In this document: positions 16,373-26,287 of the stretch, piece by piece
How the letters are laid out: each line of letters begins with the position of its first letter
Numbering within the stretch: the stretch's first letter is position 1
Source of the DNA: Rhodospirillales bacterium
GTDB lineage: Bacteria > Pseudomonadota > Alphaproteobacteria > Azospirillales > Azospirillaceae
Length of the DNA stretch: 36,710 bases
Reading direction: 5' to 3'
Assembly: GCA_947457845.1 (NCBI GenBank)
Contig: CANGXM010000006.1
Coordinates: 1-36,710, forward strand
Notes under the pieces: generated by a model
What the model saw: only the letters and a program-made list of their open reading frames with translations
What the model was told of the DNA's origin: nothing
Databases searched by the model: none
Translations under genes and position numbers: made by a program

Positions 16373-16915
16373 ATGGGATCGACCGTCGGGGACGACGCGG
16401 AGATCGCCGACCTGATGCGGGCGGCGAACGCGGGCGATGCGCGGGCCTACGCGACGGCGCTGTCGGCGATCGCCGGGCGCGTGCGCCCCTGGCTCGCCCG
16501 GCGCTGTGCCGGCCGCGGCGTGGACGTGGAGGATCTGGTGCAGGAGACGTTGCTGGCCGTGCATCTGAAGCGGCACACATGGCAACCGGATGCCCCGGTT
16601 ATGCCGTGGGCGCACGCTATCGCCCGGCACAAGCTGGCCGATGCGCTTCGCCGCCGCGGGGCGTCGGTACCGGTCGACATCGACGACCTTGCCGAGACCC
16701 TGCCCGCGCCGACGACCGATCCCTGCCGCGCCGTCGATCTTGCCCGTGCGCTCGGCACGCTCGCCGACCGGCCACGCCGGATCGTCGAGGGCATCGCCGT
16801 CGAGGGCCTGTCGGTCCGCGAGGTGGCCCAGAGGCTCGGCGCCAACGAGACGGCGGTGCGCGTGGCGCTGCACCGCGCCCTGAAGACCCTGTCCGCCCGC
16901 TTCGGGCGATCGTGA
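16373..16915 (+). CDS. sigF: ECF RNA polymerase sigma factor, SigF-like, 180 aa
   Basis: Two-domain ECF sigma factor. Region 2 spans about residues 15-85 (VDVEDLVQETLLAVHLKRHTW, then PWAHAIARHKLADALRR). Region 4 spans about 125-178 (RIVEGIAVEGLSVREVAQRLGANETAVRVALHRALKTL). GAGGGAGA just before the ATG fixes the start. It is followed by an NrsF-type anti-sigma gene and is divergent from the bufferin operon. Both promoters carry the same GTAACG-N16-CGAA element, so it probably activates itself and bufA1-bufD in response to copper or redox stress, as reported for SigF in Caulobacter. Confidence 0.9.
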   Translation: MGSTVGDDAEIADLMRAANAGDARAYATALSAIAGRVRPWLARRCAGRGVDVEDLVQETLLAVHLKRHTWQPDAPVMPWAHAIARHKLADALRRRGASVPVDIDDLAETLPAPTTDPCRAVDLARALGTLADRPRRIVEGIAVEGLSVREVAQRLGANETAVRVALHRALKTLSARFGRS

Positions 16916-16923
16916 GCGATCCG

Positions 16924-17559
16924 ATGCGAACCGACGATCTCGTGAGCGTGCTGGCCGCCGACGCGACACCGCGGCCCGGGATGGAACGGGCGTTCGCCCT
17001 CGCCCTCGTCGCCGGCGCCGTGGCCGCGGTCGGCGGCATGCTCGTGGCGCTGGGTGTCCGCACGGACGTCGGAGCGGCGCTCGAGACGGTGCGCTTTCCG
17101 TGGAAGTTCGTCGTCACCCTCGCCCTCGCGGCGACGGCGGTGGTGGCCGTGCGGCGCCTCGCGCGGCCCGAGACGCGCCCGCGCGACGCACTGCCGCTCC
17201 TCGCGCTGAGCCCGGCGCTCCTCGCGCTGTCCGTGGTGGCGGAACTGGCCGTCGTTTCGGCGGACGTCTGGGCGATGCGTGCGCTGGGCAAGAACGGGCT
17301 TGTGTGCCTGACGGCGGTACCGGCCCTCGCCGCGCTTCCGCTCGTCGCGATGCTCGCCGCACTACGCCACGGCGCGCCGTCGCGGCCGACGATCTCCGGC
17401 GCCGTCGCCGGGCTCGCCTCGGGCGCCCTCGCCGCGACGGCCTATGCCGCGCACTGCACGGACGACAGTCCGCTCTTCGTCGCCCTCTGGTATCCGGCGG
17501 CCATTGCCATCGTGACGACGGCCGGCGCGCTCGCGGGTCGGGTGTTCGCGCGCTGGTGA
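16924..17559 (+). CDS. nrsF: NrsF-type anti-sigma factor (DUF1109), 211 aa
   Basis: An inner-membrane protein with six predicted helices, starting MRTDDLVSVLAADA as in DUF1109/NrsF proteins. Two cysteines stand out, in NGLVCLTAV and in AAHCTDDSP; periplasmic cysteine pairs are thought to sense metal or redox stress and release SigF. A GTG at 16912 overlapping the sigF stop is in frame and could be the real start; the ATG is preferred because family members begin with M(K/R)TDDL. Next gene: a periplasmic thioredoxin 40 nt on. Confidence 0.88.
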   Translation: MRTDDLVSVLAADATPRPGMERAFALALVAGAVAAVGGMLVALGVRTDVGAALETVRFPWKFVVTLALAATAVVAVRRLARPETRPRDALPLLALSPALLALSVVAELAVVSADVWAMRALGKNGLVCLTAVPALAALPLVAMLAALRHGAPSRPTISGAVAGLASGALAATAYAAHCTDDSPLFVALWYPAAIAIVTTAGALAGRVFARW

Positions 17560-17599
17560 GATCCGCATCCCCATCCCACAGACAGACAAGTCCCACACC

Positions 17600-18001
17600 A
17601 TGCAGCGCCTGACCCGCCGCGGCTTCGCCGCCCTCGCCGCCACCACCGCGGCCGCCGCCGTCCTCGCCCGCCCCGCGCTGGCCGCCAGCACGCCCTTCAC
17701 CGCCGACGCCTTCCGCGCCGCCCAGGCCGAGGGCCGGACCGTCATCGTGGAGGTCTGGGCATCCTGGTGCCCGACCTGCCGGGCGCAGACGCCCATCGTC
17801 GAGAGCCTGGTCGCCGAACCGAAGTTCGCCGGGGCACGGGTTCTTCGGATCAACTACGACGTCCAGCGCGATGCGATGCGCGAGTTGAATGCCCGCAGCC
17901 ACGCCACGCTGATCGTCTTCAAGGGCACCGAGGAGCGCGGCCGCGCCACGGGCATCACCGCCCCGCAGGACATCCGTACGCTGCTCGAGAAAGGCCTGTG
18001 A
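17600..18001 (+). CDS. Exported thioredoxin-like protein, 133 aa
   Basis: A periplasmic thiol-disulfide protein. An RRGFAALAATT twin-Arg-like signal ends near residue 29 (ARPALAAS). The active site is WASWCPTCRAQ, followed by the thioredoxin core to about residue 125. The cis-Pro loop appears altered (SHATLIVF), with Thr before the strand where Pro is usual. It lies directly before a CcdA-like protein, which would supply electrons from the cytoplasm. Position behind sigF-nrsF suggests it repairs disulfides or keeps cysteines reduced, perhaps of NrsF or bufferin, under copper stress (inference). Confidence 0.88.
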   Translation: MQRLTRRGFAALAATTAAAAVLARPALAASTPFTADAFRAAQAEGRTVIVEVWASWCPTCRAQTPIVESLVAEPKFAGARVLRINYDVQRDAMRELNARSHATLIVFKGTEERGRATGITAPQDIRTLLEKGL

Positions 18002-18013
18002 GCGGACCCGGAA

Positions 18014-18730
18014 ATGACGACCCTCCTCCTCGGCTATCTGGCGGGCGCGCTTGCGACCTTGTCCCCCTGCGTCCTGCCGCTGGTGCCCATCGTGCTGGGG
18101 AGCGCCATGGGCCAGCATCGCCTCGCCCCCCTCGCGGTGACCGCCGGCCTTGCCGCATCCTTCGCCGGCCTCGGCATAGCGATCGCGCTCGTCGGTTTCG
18201 GCATCGGGATCGACGCGATGGTGATCAGGCCCGTCGCCGCGGTGATGATGATCGTCTTCGGCGTGGTGCTCATGGTCGGCTCGCTCCAGATGCGGTTCGC
18301 CACCGCGGGAGCGAGCCTGACGATGCCGCTGTCCGACCTCGCCGCCCGGTTCCGGCCGGAGGGGCTCTCCGGGCACTTCGCGCTCGGCGCGCTCCTGGGG
18401 GCGGTGTGGGCGCCCTGCACCGGCCCGGTCATGGGCGCCACGCTCGGCCTCGCCGCGCAGGCGGAGACGGCCGGGGGCGCGGCGCTGGTCATGGTGCTGT
18501 TCGCGCTCGGGTCGGCGACGCCGCTCGTGCTGCTCGCCTACGGCTCCCGCAGCCTCGTCGCCCGGCGCCGCGAACGGCTGGCCGCCCTGTCGGCCCGGGC
18601 GAAGCCGCTGATGGGGGTGGCGCTCGTCCTCGTCGGTGCGCTCGTTCTCACCGGCCTCGACAAGGCGCTGGAGGCCGCGTTGACCGAGCGGCTGCCGGAC
18701 TGGTGGGTGGCGCCGACCACGTCGGTGTGA
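18014..18730 (+). CDS. CcdA/DsbD-like transmembrane thiol electron carrier, 238 aa
   Basis: A six-helix membrane protein of the CcdA (cytochrome c biogenesis transmembrane) family. The two redox cysteines lie in the expected motifs, SPCVLPLVPIVLG near residue 20 and APCTGPVMG near 135. It moves reducing equivalents from cytoplasmic thioredoxin to periplasmic thiol proteins. It starts 12 nt after the exported thioredoxin gene, its obvious partner. A strong inverted repeat follows at 18774-18811. Confidence 0.9.
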   Translation: MTTLLLGYLAGALATLSPCVLPLVPIVLGSAMGQHRLAPLAVTAGLAASFAGLGIAIALVGFGIGIDAMVIRPVAAVMMIVFGVVLMVGSLQMRFATAGASLTMPLSDLAARFRPEGLSGHFALGALLGAVWAPCTGPVMGATLGLAAQAETAGGAALVMVLFALGSATPLVLLAYGSRSLVARRRERLAALSARAKPLMGVALVLVGALVLTGLDKALEAALTERLPDWWVAPTTSV

Positions 18731-18773
18731 CGGGACGGCCCGCGCTGTCCGTCCGTGGGGTCGGGCTGGTCGA

Positions 18774-18811
18774 CGGGACAGTCGGACGCTGGCGTGCGAC
18801 CGACTGTCCCG
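18774..18811 (+). terminator. Inverted repeat after the ccdA-like gene
   Basis: CGGGACAGTCGG (18774-18785) and CCGACTGTCCCG (18800-18811) form a perfect 12-bp stem, with a shorter ACGC/GCGT stem possible inside the 14-nt loop. No T-run. Probably the end of the sigF operon. Confidence 0.6.
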
Positions 18812-18863
18812 GCATGCTGTCGAGCCGCGTCGGGTCGAACCGGCGCAGCGGAGGAGGAGCGGA

Positions 18864-19508
18864 ATGACGGCGAGCCTCGATGACCTCGAAGCGTGGCTAT
18901 GGGCCACACCGAACTCGAACCGCGTCTCGATCCTGTTCGAGGAACTGGGGCTGGACTATCGCGTCCACCCGGTCAACATCCGCGCCGGCGAGCAGACGGC
19001 CCCGGCAATCCTGGCGCTCAACCCGTACGGCAAGATCCCCATCGTCGCCTGGCGATCCGAAGGGGTGCGCCATGTCCTATTCGAGTCCGGCGCGATCCTG
19101 ATGCGCTTCGCCGAGCAGGCGGGACGTCTCCTGCCGCCGGACAGCACCGCCCGGGAGGAGACCCTCGCCTGGACCATGGTCGCCCTTACCGGGCTCGGCC
19201 CACTGAGCGGACAGGCCCATCACTGGACAGATCTGGCGCCCGAGAAGCCGGCGGCTGCCGTCCGCCATACCGTGGCGCTCGTCGAGCGGGTCTATCGAAC
19301 GCTCGACGGTCGCCTCGCCGACCGCGAACACCTCGCTGGCGACTACTCGATCGCCGACGTCGCCGCCTATCCTTGGATCGCGCGGAGCCACTGGACCACG
19401 GTTCCCCTGTCCGCCCACCCGAACCTCGAACGCTGGTTCCGTGCCGTCGGGTCGCGCCCGGCCGTCGCACGGGGCATGGACGTCCCGGCGGGCGTCCGCA
19501 TGGCCTGA
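18864..19508 (+). CDS. Glutathione S-transferase family protein, 214 aa
   Basis: A cytosolic GST. The N-terminal thioredoxin-like domain carries WATPNSNRVSILFEELGLDY and the glutathione-binding NPYGKIPIV with FESGAILMRFAE. The C-terminal helical domain ends YSIADVAAYPWIARSHW, the conserved N-capping motif. The Ser/Asn after TPN suggests a Ure2p/YfcG-like member, some of which act as disulfide reductases. GGAGGAGGAG precedes the ATG. The next gene, 50 nt downstream on the same strand, is a peptide-type solute-binding protein, so the pair may be co-transcribed. Confidence 0.9.
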   Translation: MTASLDDLEAWLWATPNSNRVSILFEELGLDYRVHPVNIRAGEQTAPAILALNPYGKIPIVAWRSEGVRHVLFESGAILMRFAEQAGRLLPPDSTAREETLAWTMVALTGLGPLSGQAHHWTDLAPEKPAAAVRHTVALVERVYRTLDGRLADREHLAGDYSIADVAAYPWIARSHWTTVPLSAHPNLERWFRAVGSRPAVARGMDVPAGVRMA

Positions 19509-19558
19509 GACCGGCCGGAACCGACAACGAGACCGACAATCGAAGGAGAGTGTCCGAG

Positions 19559-21139
19559 ATGCCCAGACGTTTGCTGCTCGCGGGGGCGTTGGCCCTGTCG
19601 CTCGCGGGGCCCGCGGCGGCCCAGTCGCCCGATACCCGGGTCCTCCGGGTGGTGCCGTTCGCCGACCTCCAGTCGCTGGATCCGATCGTCACCACCATTG
19701 GCATCGTCCAGCGGCATGCGACGATGGTCTACGACTTCCTGTTCGGGCGTGACGCCAACCAACAGCCCCAGCCGCAGATGGTCGAGAGCTGGGCCCGGTC
19801 GGACGACGGCCGCCTCTGGCGCTTCACGCTCCGGGACGGTCTCGCCTTCCATGACGGCGCACCGGTCACCACCGACGACGTCATCGCTTCGCTCCGTCGC
19901 TGGGGCGCTCGCGATCCCTATGGCCGGCAGATCTTCGCCCTGACCACGGCGCTCGAGGCGGAGGGCCCCAGAACATTCGTCTGGCGACTGTCGGCGCCTT
20001 ACGGGCTGATGCTCGAGGCTCTCTCGAAGTCGGGCGGTCCCGTCCCGGCGATCATGCCGAAACGGATCGCCGAGACCGATCCGACCAAACCGATCACCGA
20101 GGCGATCGGATCGGGTCCCTTCGTGTTCGCCGCCGGAGAGTGGGTTCCGGGATCGAAGGTCGTCTATCGGCGGAACGAGGCCTATCGACCGCGATCCGAG
20201 CCCGCCAGCGGGACGGCGGGGGCCAAGCTCGTGAAGGTCGACCGGGTGGAGTGGCTCAACATCCGTGACCCGCAGTCGGCCGTCCTGGCGCTCAACGCCG
20301 GCGAAGTGGACTATGTCGAGAACCCGTCGACCGACTTCCTGCCGATCCTCCAGGGAGCGGGGATGCGGATCGTGCGGACGGATCCCCTCGGGACGCAGGG
20401 CATGCTGCGCATGAACCACCTGCATCCGCCCTTCGACAATCCGAAGGCCCGTGAGGCCCTGCTCTATCTGGTCGACCAGTCGGCCTATCTACAGGCGATG
20501 TTCGGCAACCCGGAACTCACCGCCGTCTGCCATGCCTTCTTCGTTTGCGGGTCGCCGCAGGAGACGAGCGCAGGCGTGCCCGCCGGGATCGGAAAGGACA
20601 AGGCCAAGGCCCGGCGCCTGTTCCAGGAGGCCGGCTACGACGGTTCGCCTCTCGTCATCCTGCATCCGACCGACATCCAGTTCATGAACGTGGCCACCAT
20701 CGTGCTGGCCGAGGACCTGAAGTCGATCGGCGTCCGCGTCGATCTTCAGGCGATGGACTTCGGCGCCATGGGCGCACGTCGCGCGAACAGGGCGAAGCCG
20801 TCGGAAGGCGGATGGCACATCGGTCTCACCTACTGGCCGGGGCTCAACGTCTCGGATCCGATCGGGAACGTGCCTATGCAGGCGAGCTGCGAGCGGGCGT
20901 GGCCGGGCTGGCCCTGCGACGCCGCCCACCAGGCGTTGCTCGACCGCTATCCGGCGGCGTCGGCGGGGGTGGAGCGCAAGGCCCTCGTCGACAGCATCCA
21001 GGAGAGCGCCTACCGCCTCGTGCCGTACGTGCCGATCGGCCAGTGGTTCGCGCCGGTCGCGCACAGCCCGCGGCTGTCCGGCGTGATCGGGGTGCCGGGG
21101 ACGCTCGTCCTCTGGAACATCGAGAAGGCCGCGCGCTAG
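19559..21139 (+). CDS. ABC transporter substrate-binding protein, peptide/nickel (SBP_bac_5) family, 526 aa
   Basis: A periplasmic receptor of the DppA/OppA/GsiB type. Sec signal MPRRLLLAGALALSLAGPAAAQ; then RVVPFADLQSLDPIVTT, the domain core with MVESWARSDDGRLWRFTLRDGLAFHDG and VDQSAYLQAMFG, and a C-terminus NIEKAAR. GAAGGAGAG lies upstream of the ATG. It converges on the dppFDCB-type operon, which lacks a binding protein of its own, so they almost certainly form one importer. The ligand may be a peptide, glutathione or another small amphipathic solute; the adjacent GST makes a glutathione conjugate possible. Confidence 0.92.
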   Translation: MPRRLLLAGALALSLAGPAAAQSPDTRVLRVVPFADLQSLDPIVTTIGIVQRHATMVYDFLFGRDANQQPQPQMVESWARSDDGRLWRFTLRDGLAFHDGAPVTTDDVIASLRRWGARDPYGRQIFALTTALEAEGPRTFVWRLSAPYGLMLEALSKSGGPVPAIMPKRIAETDPTKPITEAIGSGPFVFAAGEWVPGSKVVYRRNEAYRPRSEPASGTAGAKLVKVDRVEWLNIRDPQSAVLALNAGEVDYVENPSTDFLPILQGAGMRIVRTDPLGTQGMLRMNHLHPPFDNPKAREALLYLVDQSAYLQAMFGNPELTAVCHAFFVCGSPQETSAGVPAGIGKDKAKARRLFQEAGYDGSPLVILHPTDIQFMNVATIVLAEDLKSIGVRVDLQAMDFGAMGARRANRAKPSEGGWHIGLTYWPGLNVSDPIGNVPMQASCERAWPGWPCDAAHQALLDRYPAASAGVERKALVDSIQESAYRLVPYVPIGQWFAPVAHSPRLSGVIGVPGTLVLWNIEKAAR

Positions 21140-21164
21140 CCCGTGGCCGGTCGGGACACCCTCG

Positions 21165-22165
21165 TCAGCCCGCGGCGGCGGCGAGGGGTCCTTCCGCTGC
21201 GAAGTGGCAGGCCACGCGGTGCCCGCCATCGACGTCGGCGAGCGGCGGGTCCCGCTCTGCGCAGATCGGCTGCGCGATCGGGCAGCGGGTCCGGAACCGG
21301 CATCCGCCGGGTGGATCGACCGGGCTGGGCAGGTCGCCCCGCAGCACGATCCGCCCGCTCGCCGTATCCGGATCCGCGACCGGGACCGCGGAGAGCAGCG
21401 ACTTCGTGTACGGATGGCGCGGCCGGGTGAACAGGCGCGTCCGATCCGCGATCTCGACGATCCGGCCGAGATACATCACCGCGACACGGGCGCTGATGTG
21501 CTCGACCACGGCGAGGTCGTGGGCGATGAACAGATAGGCCAGCCCGAACTCCTCCTGCAGATCCATCAGGAGGTTGATCACCTGTGCCTGCACCATCACG
21601 TCGAGCGCCGAGACGGGCTCGTCGAGAACGATCAGCTTCGGCCGAAGCGCCAGCGCCCGTGCGATGCCGATACGCTGGCGCTGACCGCCCGAGAATTCGT
21701 GCGGATAGCGGTCGACCTTCTCCGCGCTGAGGCCGACCCGCCGGAACAGCCGCTCGACCTCGGTCCTGACCTCGCCGGGCGATCCGGTCCCGAAGTTCAC
21801 CAATGGCTCCGCGACCGCCTGTCCCACCGTGCGCCGCGGGTTCAGGGAGGCGAACGGATCCTGGAACACCACCTGCAGCCCGCGCCGCGCGCGGCGCATC
21901 TCCTTGCCCGACAGGGCGCCGATGGACTGTCCGTCGAGCGTCACGGTCCCGGCGGTCGGCTCCACGAGGCGCAGGACCGCGCGACCGACGGTCGACTTGC
22001 CGCACCCGCTCTCCCCCACGAGGCCGAGCGTCTCACCGTGTCCGATCGAGAAATCGACGCCGTCGACGGCCCGAACGACGCGGACGGGCCGACCGAGGAG
22101 CCGGTCGAAGAGACGCGGGCGCAGCGTGAAGTGCTTCACCAGCCCGCGGACCTCCAGCAGCGCGC

Positions 22166-22169
<4 letters not shown>
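21165..22169 (-). CDS. Peptide ABC transporter ATPase, DppF/OppF type, 334 aa
   Basis: ATP-hydrolysing subunit of an oligopeptide-type importer. Walker [11 protein letters not shown]-loop [12 protein letters not shown], signature FSGGQRQR, Walker B LIVLDEP and the switch His in [10 protein letters not shown] are all present. The C-terminal oligopeptide ABC domain has [12 protein letters not shown], which in this family can ligate an Fe-S cluster. Its ATG overlaps the stop of the DppD-like gene (ATGA at 22166-22169). Confidence 0.93.
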
Positions 22170-23178
<1,009 letters not shown>

Positions 23179-23182
<4 letters not shown>

Positions 23183-24054
23183 CGGGTCCGGCTCACGAAC
23201 CGGGGATCGAGCGCGTCGCGGAGCCCGTCGCCGAGGAGATTGACGGCGAGCACCGTCCACGAGAGCGCGATCCCCGGGAAGAGCACGATGTGCGGCGCGA
23301 TCTGGAACACCGTCCGGCCCTCGGCGATGAGGTTCCCCCAGCTCGGTATGGCGGGCGGCGTACCCGCACCGATGAACGACAAGATCGCCTCGGTCAGGAC
23401 GGCGGAGGCGAAGATGTAGGTGCCCTGCACCAGCAGCGGCGCCGTGGTGTTCGGCAGCACGTGCCGGATGAGCAGCAGGTGGAAGGGCGTCCCGGCGGCG
23501 ACCGCCGCCTCCACGAAGGGCTGTTCCTTCAGCGACAGCACGACGCTTCTCACGAGGCGCGCCACACGAGGCACCTCGGAGACGGCGATGGCGACGATGA
23601 CGTTCTGGAGACTGGCGCCGGTCAGCGCGATGAGCGCGACCGCGAGGAGGATCGACGGGATCGCCATCAGCCCGTCCATGACCCGCATGGCCACCGCGTC
23701 GAACCAGCGGACGAAGCCGCTGAGCAGCCCGACGACGAGCCCCGTCGCGATCGCGGCGACCGCTACCCCGAGCCCGACGAGCAGCGAGACGCGAGCGCCG
23801 AAGACGGTGCGGCTGTAGACGTCGCGACCGATGAGATCGGCGCCGAACCAGAACCGCTCGTTCGGCTTTCGTAGCCGGTTCGCCGGAGAGATCGTCTGCG
23901 GGTCGACCGTCCAGAGGAGAGGTGCCAGCGCACCGGCGAGAACGACGACCGCGAGCATGGCGATCCCGATCGCGATCGTCGGATGATCGACGGCGAGGGC
24001 CCGCACCCGCGCGATGCGACCCGGCGCCGGTGTCCGATCCGTCGCGGCGGTCAA
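23179..24054 (-). CDS. Peptide ABC transporter permease, DppC type, 291 aa
   Basis: Inner-membrane subunit with six helices; an N-terminal cytoplasmic stretch precedes [19 protein letters not shown]. The EAA loop is recognisable ([23 protein letters not shown]). The start appears to be TTG, overlapping the DppB stop (TTGA at 24051-24054), a pattern seen elsewhere in this window for bufB. Confidence 0.91.
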
Positions 24055-24992
24055 TACCGGATCCTCGGGTCGAACAGCGCATAGCTGAGGTCGACCAGAA
24101 GGTTGACCAGGACGTAGACGCCGGAGAAAACGAGGATCACGCCCTGGATCACGGGATAGTCGCGTCGGAGGATCGCATCGACCGTCAGTCGCCCCACGCC
24201 GGGGATGTTGAACACCGTTTCGGTGACGACAACGCCGGAAATCAGGAGCGCGAACCCGATGCCGATGACCGTGACGATCGGGACCGCGGCGTTCTTCAGC
24301 GCGTGGCCGACGAGAACGGCGACGGTGGACAGGCCCTTGGCCCGTGCGGTGCGCACGTAGTCCTGGTTCAGCACCTCGAGCATGGAGGCGCGGGTCATCC
24401 TCGCGATCAGCGCGGCGTAGACGATGCCGAGCGCGAACGCCGGCAACGCGAGATGACGCAGGAACGGCTCAAGCCCGTCGGCCAGCGGCCGGTATCCCTG
24501 GACGGGAAAAATCTTGAGCTGGACCGAGAAGAACAGGATCAGGAGGTAGGACAGGACGAAGACCGGCAGGGAGAAGCCCAGCACCGCGAGGCCCATCGCC
24601 AGCCGATCGACGATGCCGCCCGACCGCCATGCGGCGACCACGCCCAGGGGCACCGCGATGAGGACGGCGAGGGCGAGCGCCAACAGCGTGAGCGCGATGG
24701 TCGGCTCCATCCGCTGGAGGATCAGGTCCGCGACCGGGCGGTTGGAGAAGACGGACGTGCCGAGATCTCCGGTCAGCACCGCCCAGGACCATTGTCCGAA
24801 GCGCGTCAGGAACGGCTGGTCGAGGCCGAGGACCACCCGCAGCCGCTCGATGTCCTCCGACGTCGCCTGTTCGCCGGCCAGCACGGCGGCCGGATCCCCC
24901 GGGCTCAGGTAAAGGAGCGAGAATACGATCAGCGCCACGATCGCCATGACCGGTATCGTCGCGAGAAGTCGGGACACGATGTAGGAAATCAT
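24051..24992 (-). CDS. Peptide ABC transporter permease, DppB type, 313 aa
   Basis: Inner-membrane subunit, first gene of the dppBCDF-like operon. [21 protein letters not shown] is the classic DppB start, followed by [12 protein letters not shown] and the EAA loop [24 protein letters not shown]. The C-terminus [13 protein letters not shown] is diagnostic. The ATG at 24992 fits the family better than one at 25058. The ribosome site is weak, and the upstream DNA may have been changed by mobile-element activity. Confidence 0.92.
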   Translation of the reverse strand: MISYIVSRLLATIPVMAIVALIVFSLLYLSPGDPAAVLAGEQATSEDIERLRVVLGLDQPFLTRFGQWSWAVLTGDLGTSVFSNRPVADLILQRMEPTIALTLLALALAVLIAVPLGVVAAWRSGGIVDRLAMGLAVLGFSLPVFVLSYLLILFFSVQLKIFPVQGYRPLADGLEPFLRHLALPAFALGIVYAALIARMTRASMLEVLNQDYVRTARAKGLSTVAVLVGHALKNAAVPIVTVIGIGFALLISGVVVTETVFNIPGVGRLTVDAILRRDYPVIQGVILVFSGVYVLVNLLVDLSYALFDPRIRY

Positions 24993-25324
24993 GCTCGGAA
25001 CGCTGGGCCCGCCCTGAGTCCATTGAGCCGCAGATGGACGTGCCGCTCGCCGACCCATGATCTAGGCCCAGCCGGATCATGCGGCAACCATCCGGCAATC
25101 ACGTCTGCGTCACCACCGATCGGTAGCAAGGCGATATCGATCCTCAGATCCTTGAGATCGACAATCCGCTTGAAATCCCAATTGAGCTGGAGTGATGCGC
25201 CCATTCATCGTGATCGAGAGTGAAAACGGCAGCGACCCGCCGCCATAACGACATAAGCATTCCTGTTCTATCGAGTCCGCTGTCCGTCCACCGCGTCCAG
25301 ACAACACCTCGTCGTTTGGACCGA
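24993..25324. other. Gene-poor stretch between dppB and the IS remnant
   Basis: Lower GC than the rest of the window. It holds several short overlapping frames, none resembling a family I know. It should include the dppB promoter, and the part nearest 25324 may be IS-derived. No other structure seen. Confidence 0.4.
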
Positions 25325-25395
25325 GTGAACCGCCCCGGGTTTGGTGGAGGCATGATGTCTTGGGTCATGCCTCCACCAAACCCGGGGCGGTTCAC
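25325..25395. repeat. 31-bp perfect inverted repeat, resembling two IS3-type ends face to face
   Basis: Left arm 25325-25355 starts GTGAACCGCCCCGGGTTTGG; the right arm 25365-25395 is its exact reverse complement; the loop is 9 nt (TGTCTTGGG). The TGAACCGCCCCGG type of end resembles terminal repeats of IS3-family elements in alphaproteobacteria. No matching 3-bp target duplication is visible (GAG left, CGT right, read outside TGAACC...GGTTCA). It marks the point where transposase homology stops. Confidence 0.75.
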
Positions 25396-26142
25396 GTCCT
25401 TCATCACCCGGGCGACGGTGACCGTGCCGTCGCCGGCGAGACGGTCCACGCAGGTCCGTACCAGGAAGTGAGTGCCCAGTTCCCGGGTCAGGCAGAACAG
25501 CTCGTCGATGTCGGCCTCGCGGTCGCCGACATGCACGCATCGCCCGGGATCATCGCAGAGGGCAGTCGCTTGGCGGACGTTCTCCAGCCACCGGTAGCTC
25601 TCCTTCTCCTCGATCGGCACCCGTGTCGGTTTGATCTTGCGCTTCAGGGCGGCCGTGCCCTTGAACTTGCTGCGCGTCCACACCTTGGCGGCCCCGAGCC
25701 CGAGCGGCAGACCGCCGGTGGTCAGCAAGAGGCTGGAGTGCATCAGGACCCCCGAGACCGTATGCTCCCGGATCCGTCCCGCCTTGTCGCGCCCGCTGTT
25801 CACCTTGTAGGTCATTCCGACCCGCTCGTGCTGGTCGGTGAACTCCGTCGTGTCGTGGGCGACCAGGATCGGGCCGGGCGTGGCGGCGACGCGCTTCCCG
25901 GTCGACATGAAATGGCCCGCCAGGATCTGGTCCTCTCCGATCCGGTCGTTGGAGAAGAACCGGTAAGCAGCCTTCGTGTTTGCCCAGTCCTGGCAGGCAA
26001 ACGGGATCGGCTTCCCCAGGGCCCCGCCCATCTGGCCCAGCAACTGCCGGAGACGGCCTCGCAGCCGCGCGTCCCCCAGCCCGCAACCCTCGACCTCCGC
26101 GTCGATCCAACTGCCACTGCCGCCGCCCACATCTGCCTCCAC
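25396..26142 (-). pseudogene. IS4-family (Tn5-like) transposase, C-terminally truncated
   Basis: About the first 249 residues of a Tn5-type transposase. WIDAEVEGCGLGDARLRGRL, then WANTKAAYRFFSNDRI (DNA-binding domain), AHDTTEFTDQ (first catalytic Asp) and VHVGDREADIDELF (second Asp). Homology stops at ARVMKD, where a palindrome (25325-25395) begins, so the third catalytic residue (YREKWxIE-type Glu) and the C-terminus are missing. The frame runs on to 25144 through unrelated sequence. GTG start at 26142 with GGAGG close by; the true N-terminus may differ. Inactive by itself. Confidence 0.82.
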
Positions 26143-26287
26143 CTCCGGGAAGCAGGATCAACAGCACCAGCATCACGGCGTCATGCCAGGAAACCCGTCA
26201 GCTTCGGACGGATGTGGGTAATTGAAAGCCACGCCGGATGGATACGTTCCTGCTGTCGCTGGACACCTCGTTACGCTGGGTGTCGCC

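Noticed and set aside
25144-25324. C-terminal continuation of the IS4 transposase
   Set aside because: The frame remains open but shows no Tn5-like YREKWxIE segment; the sequence after the palindrome is unrelated.
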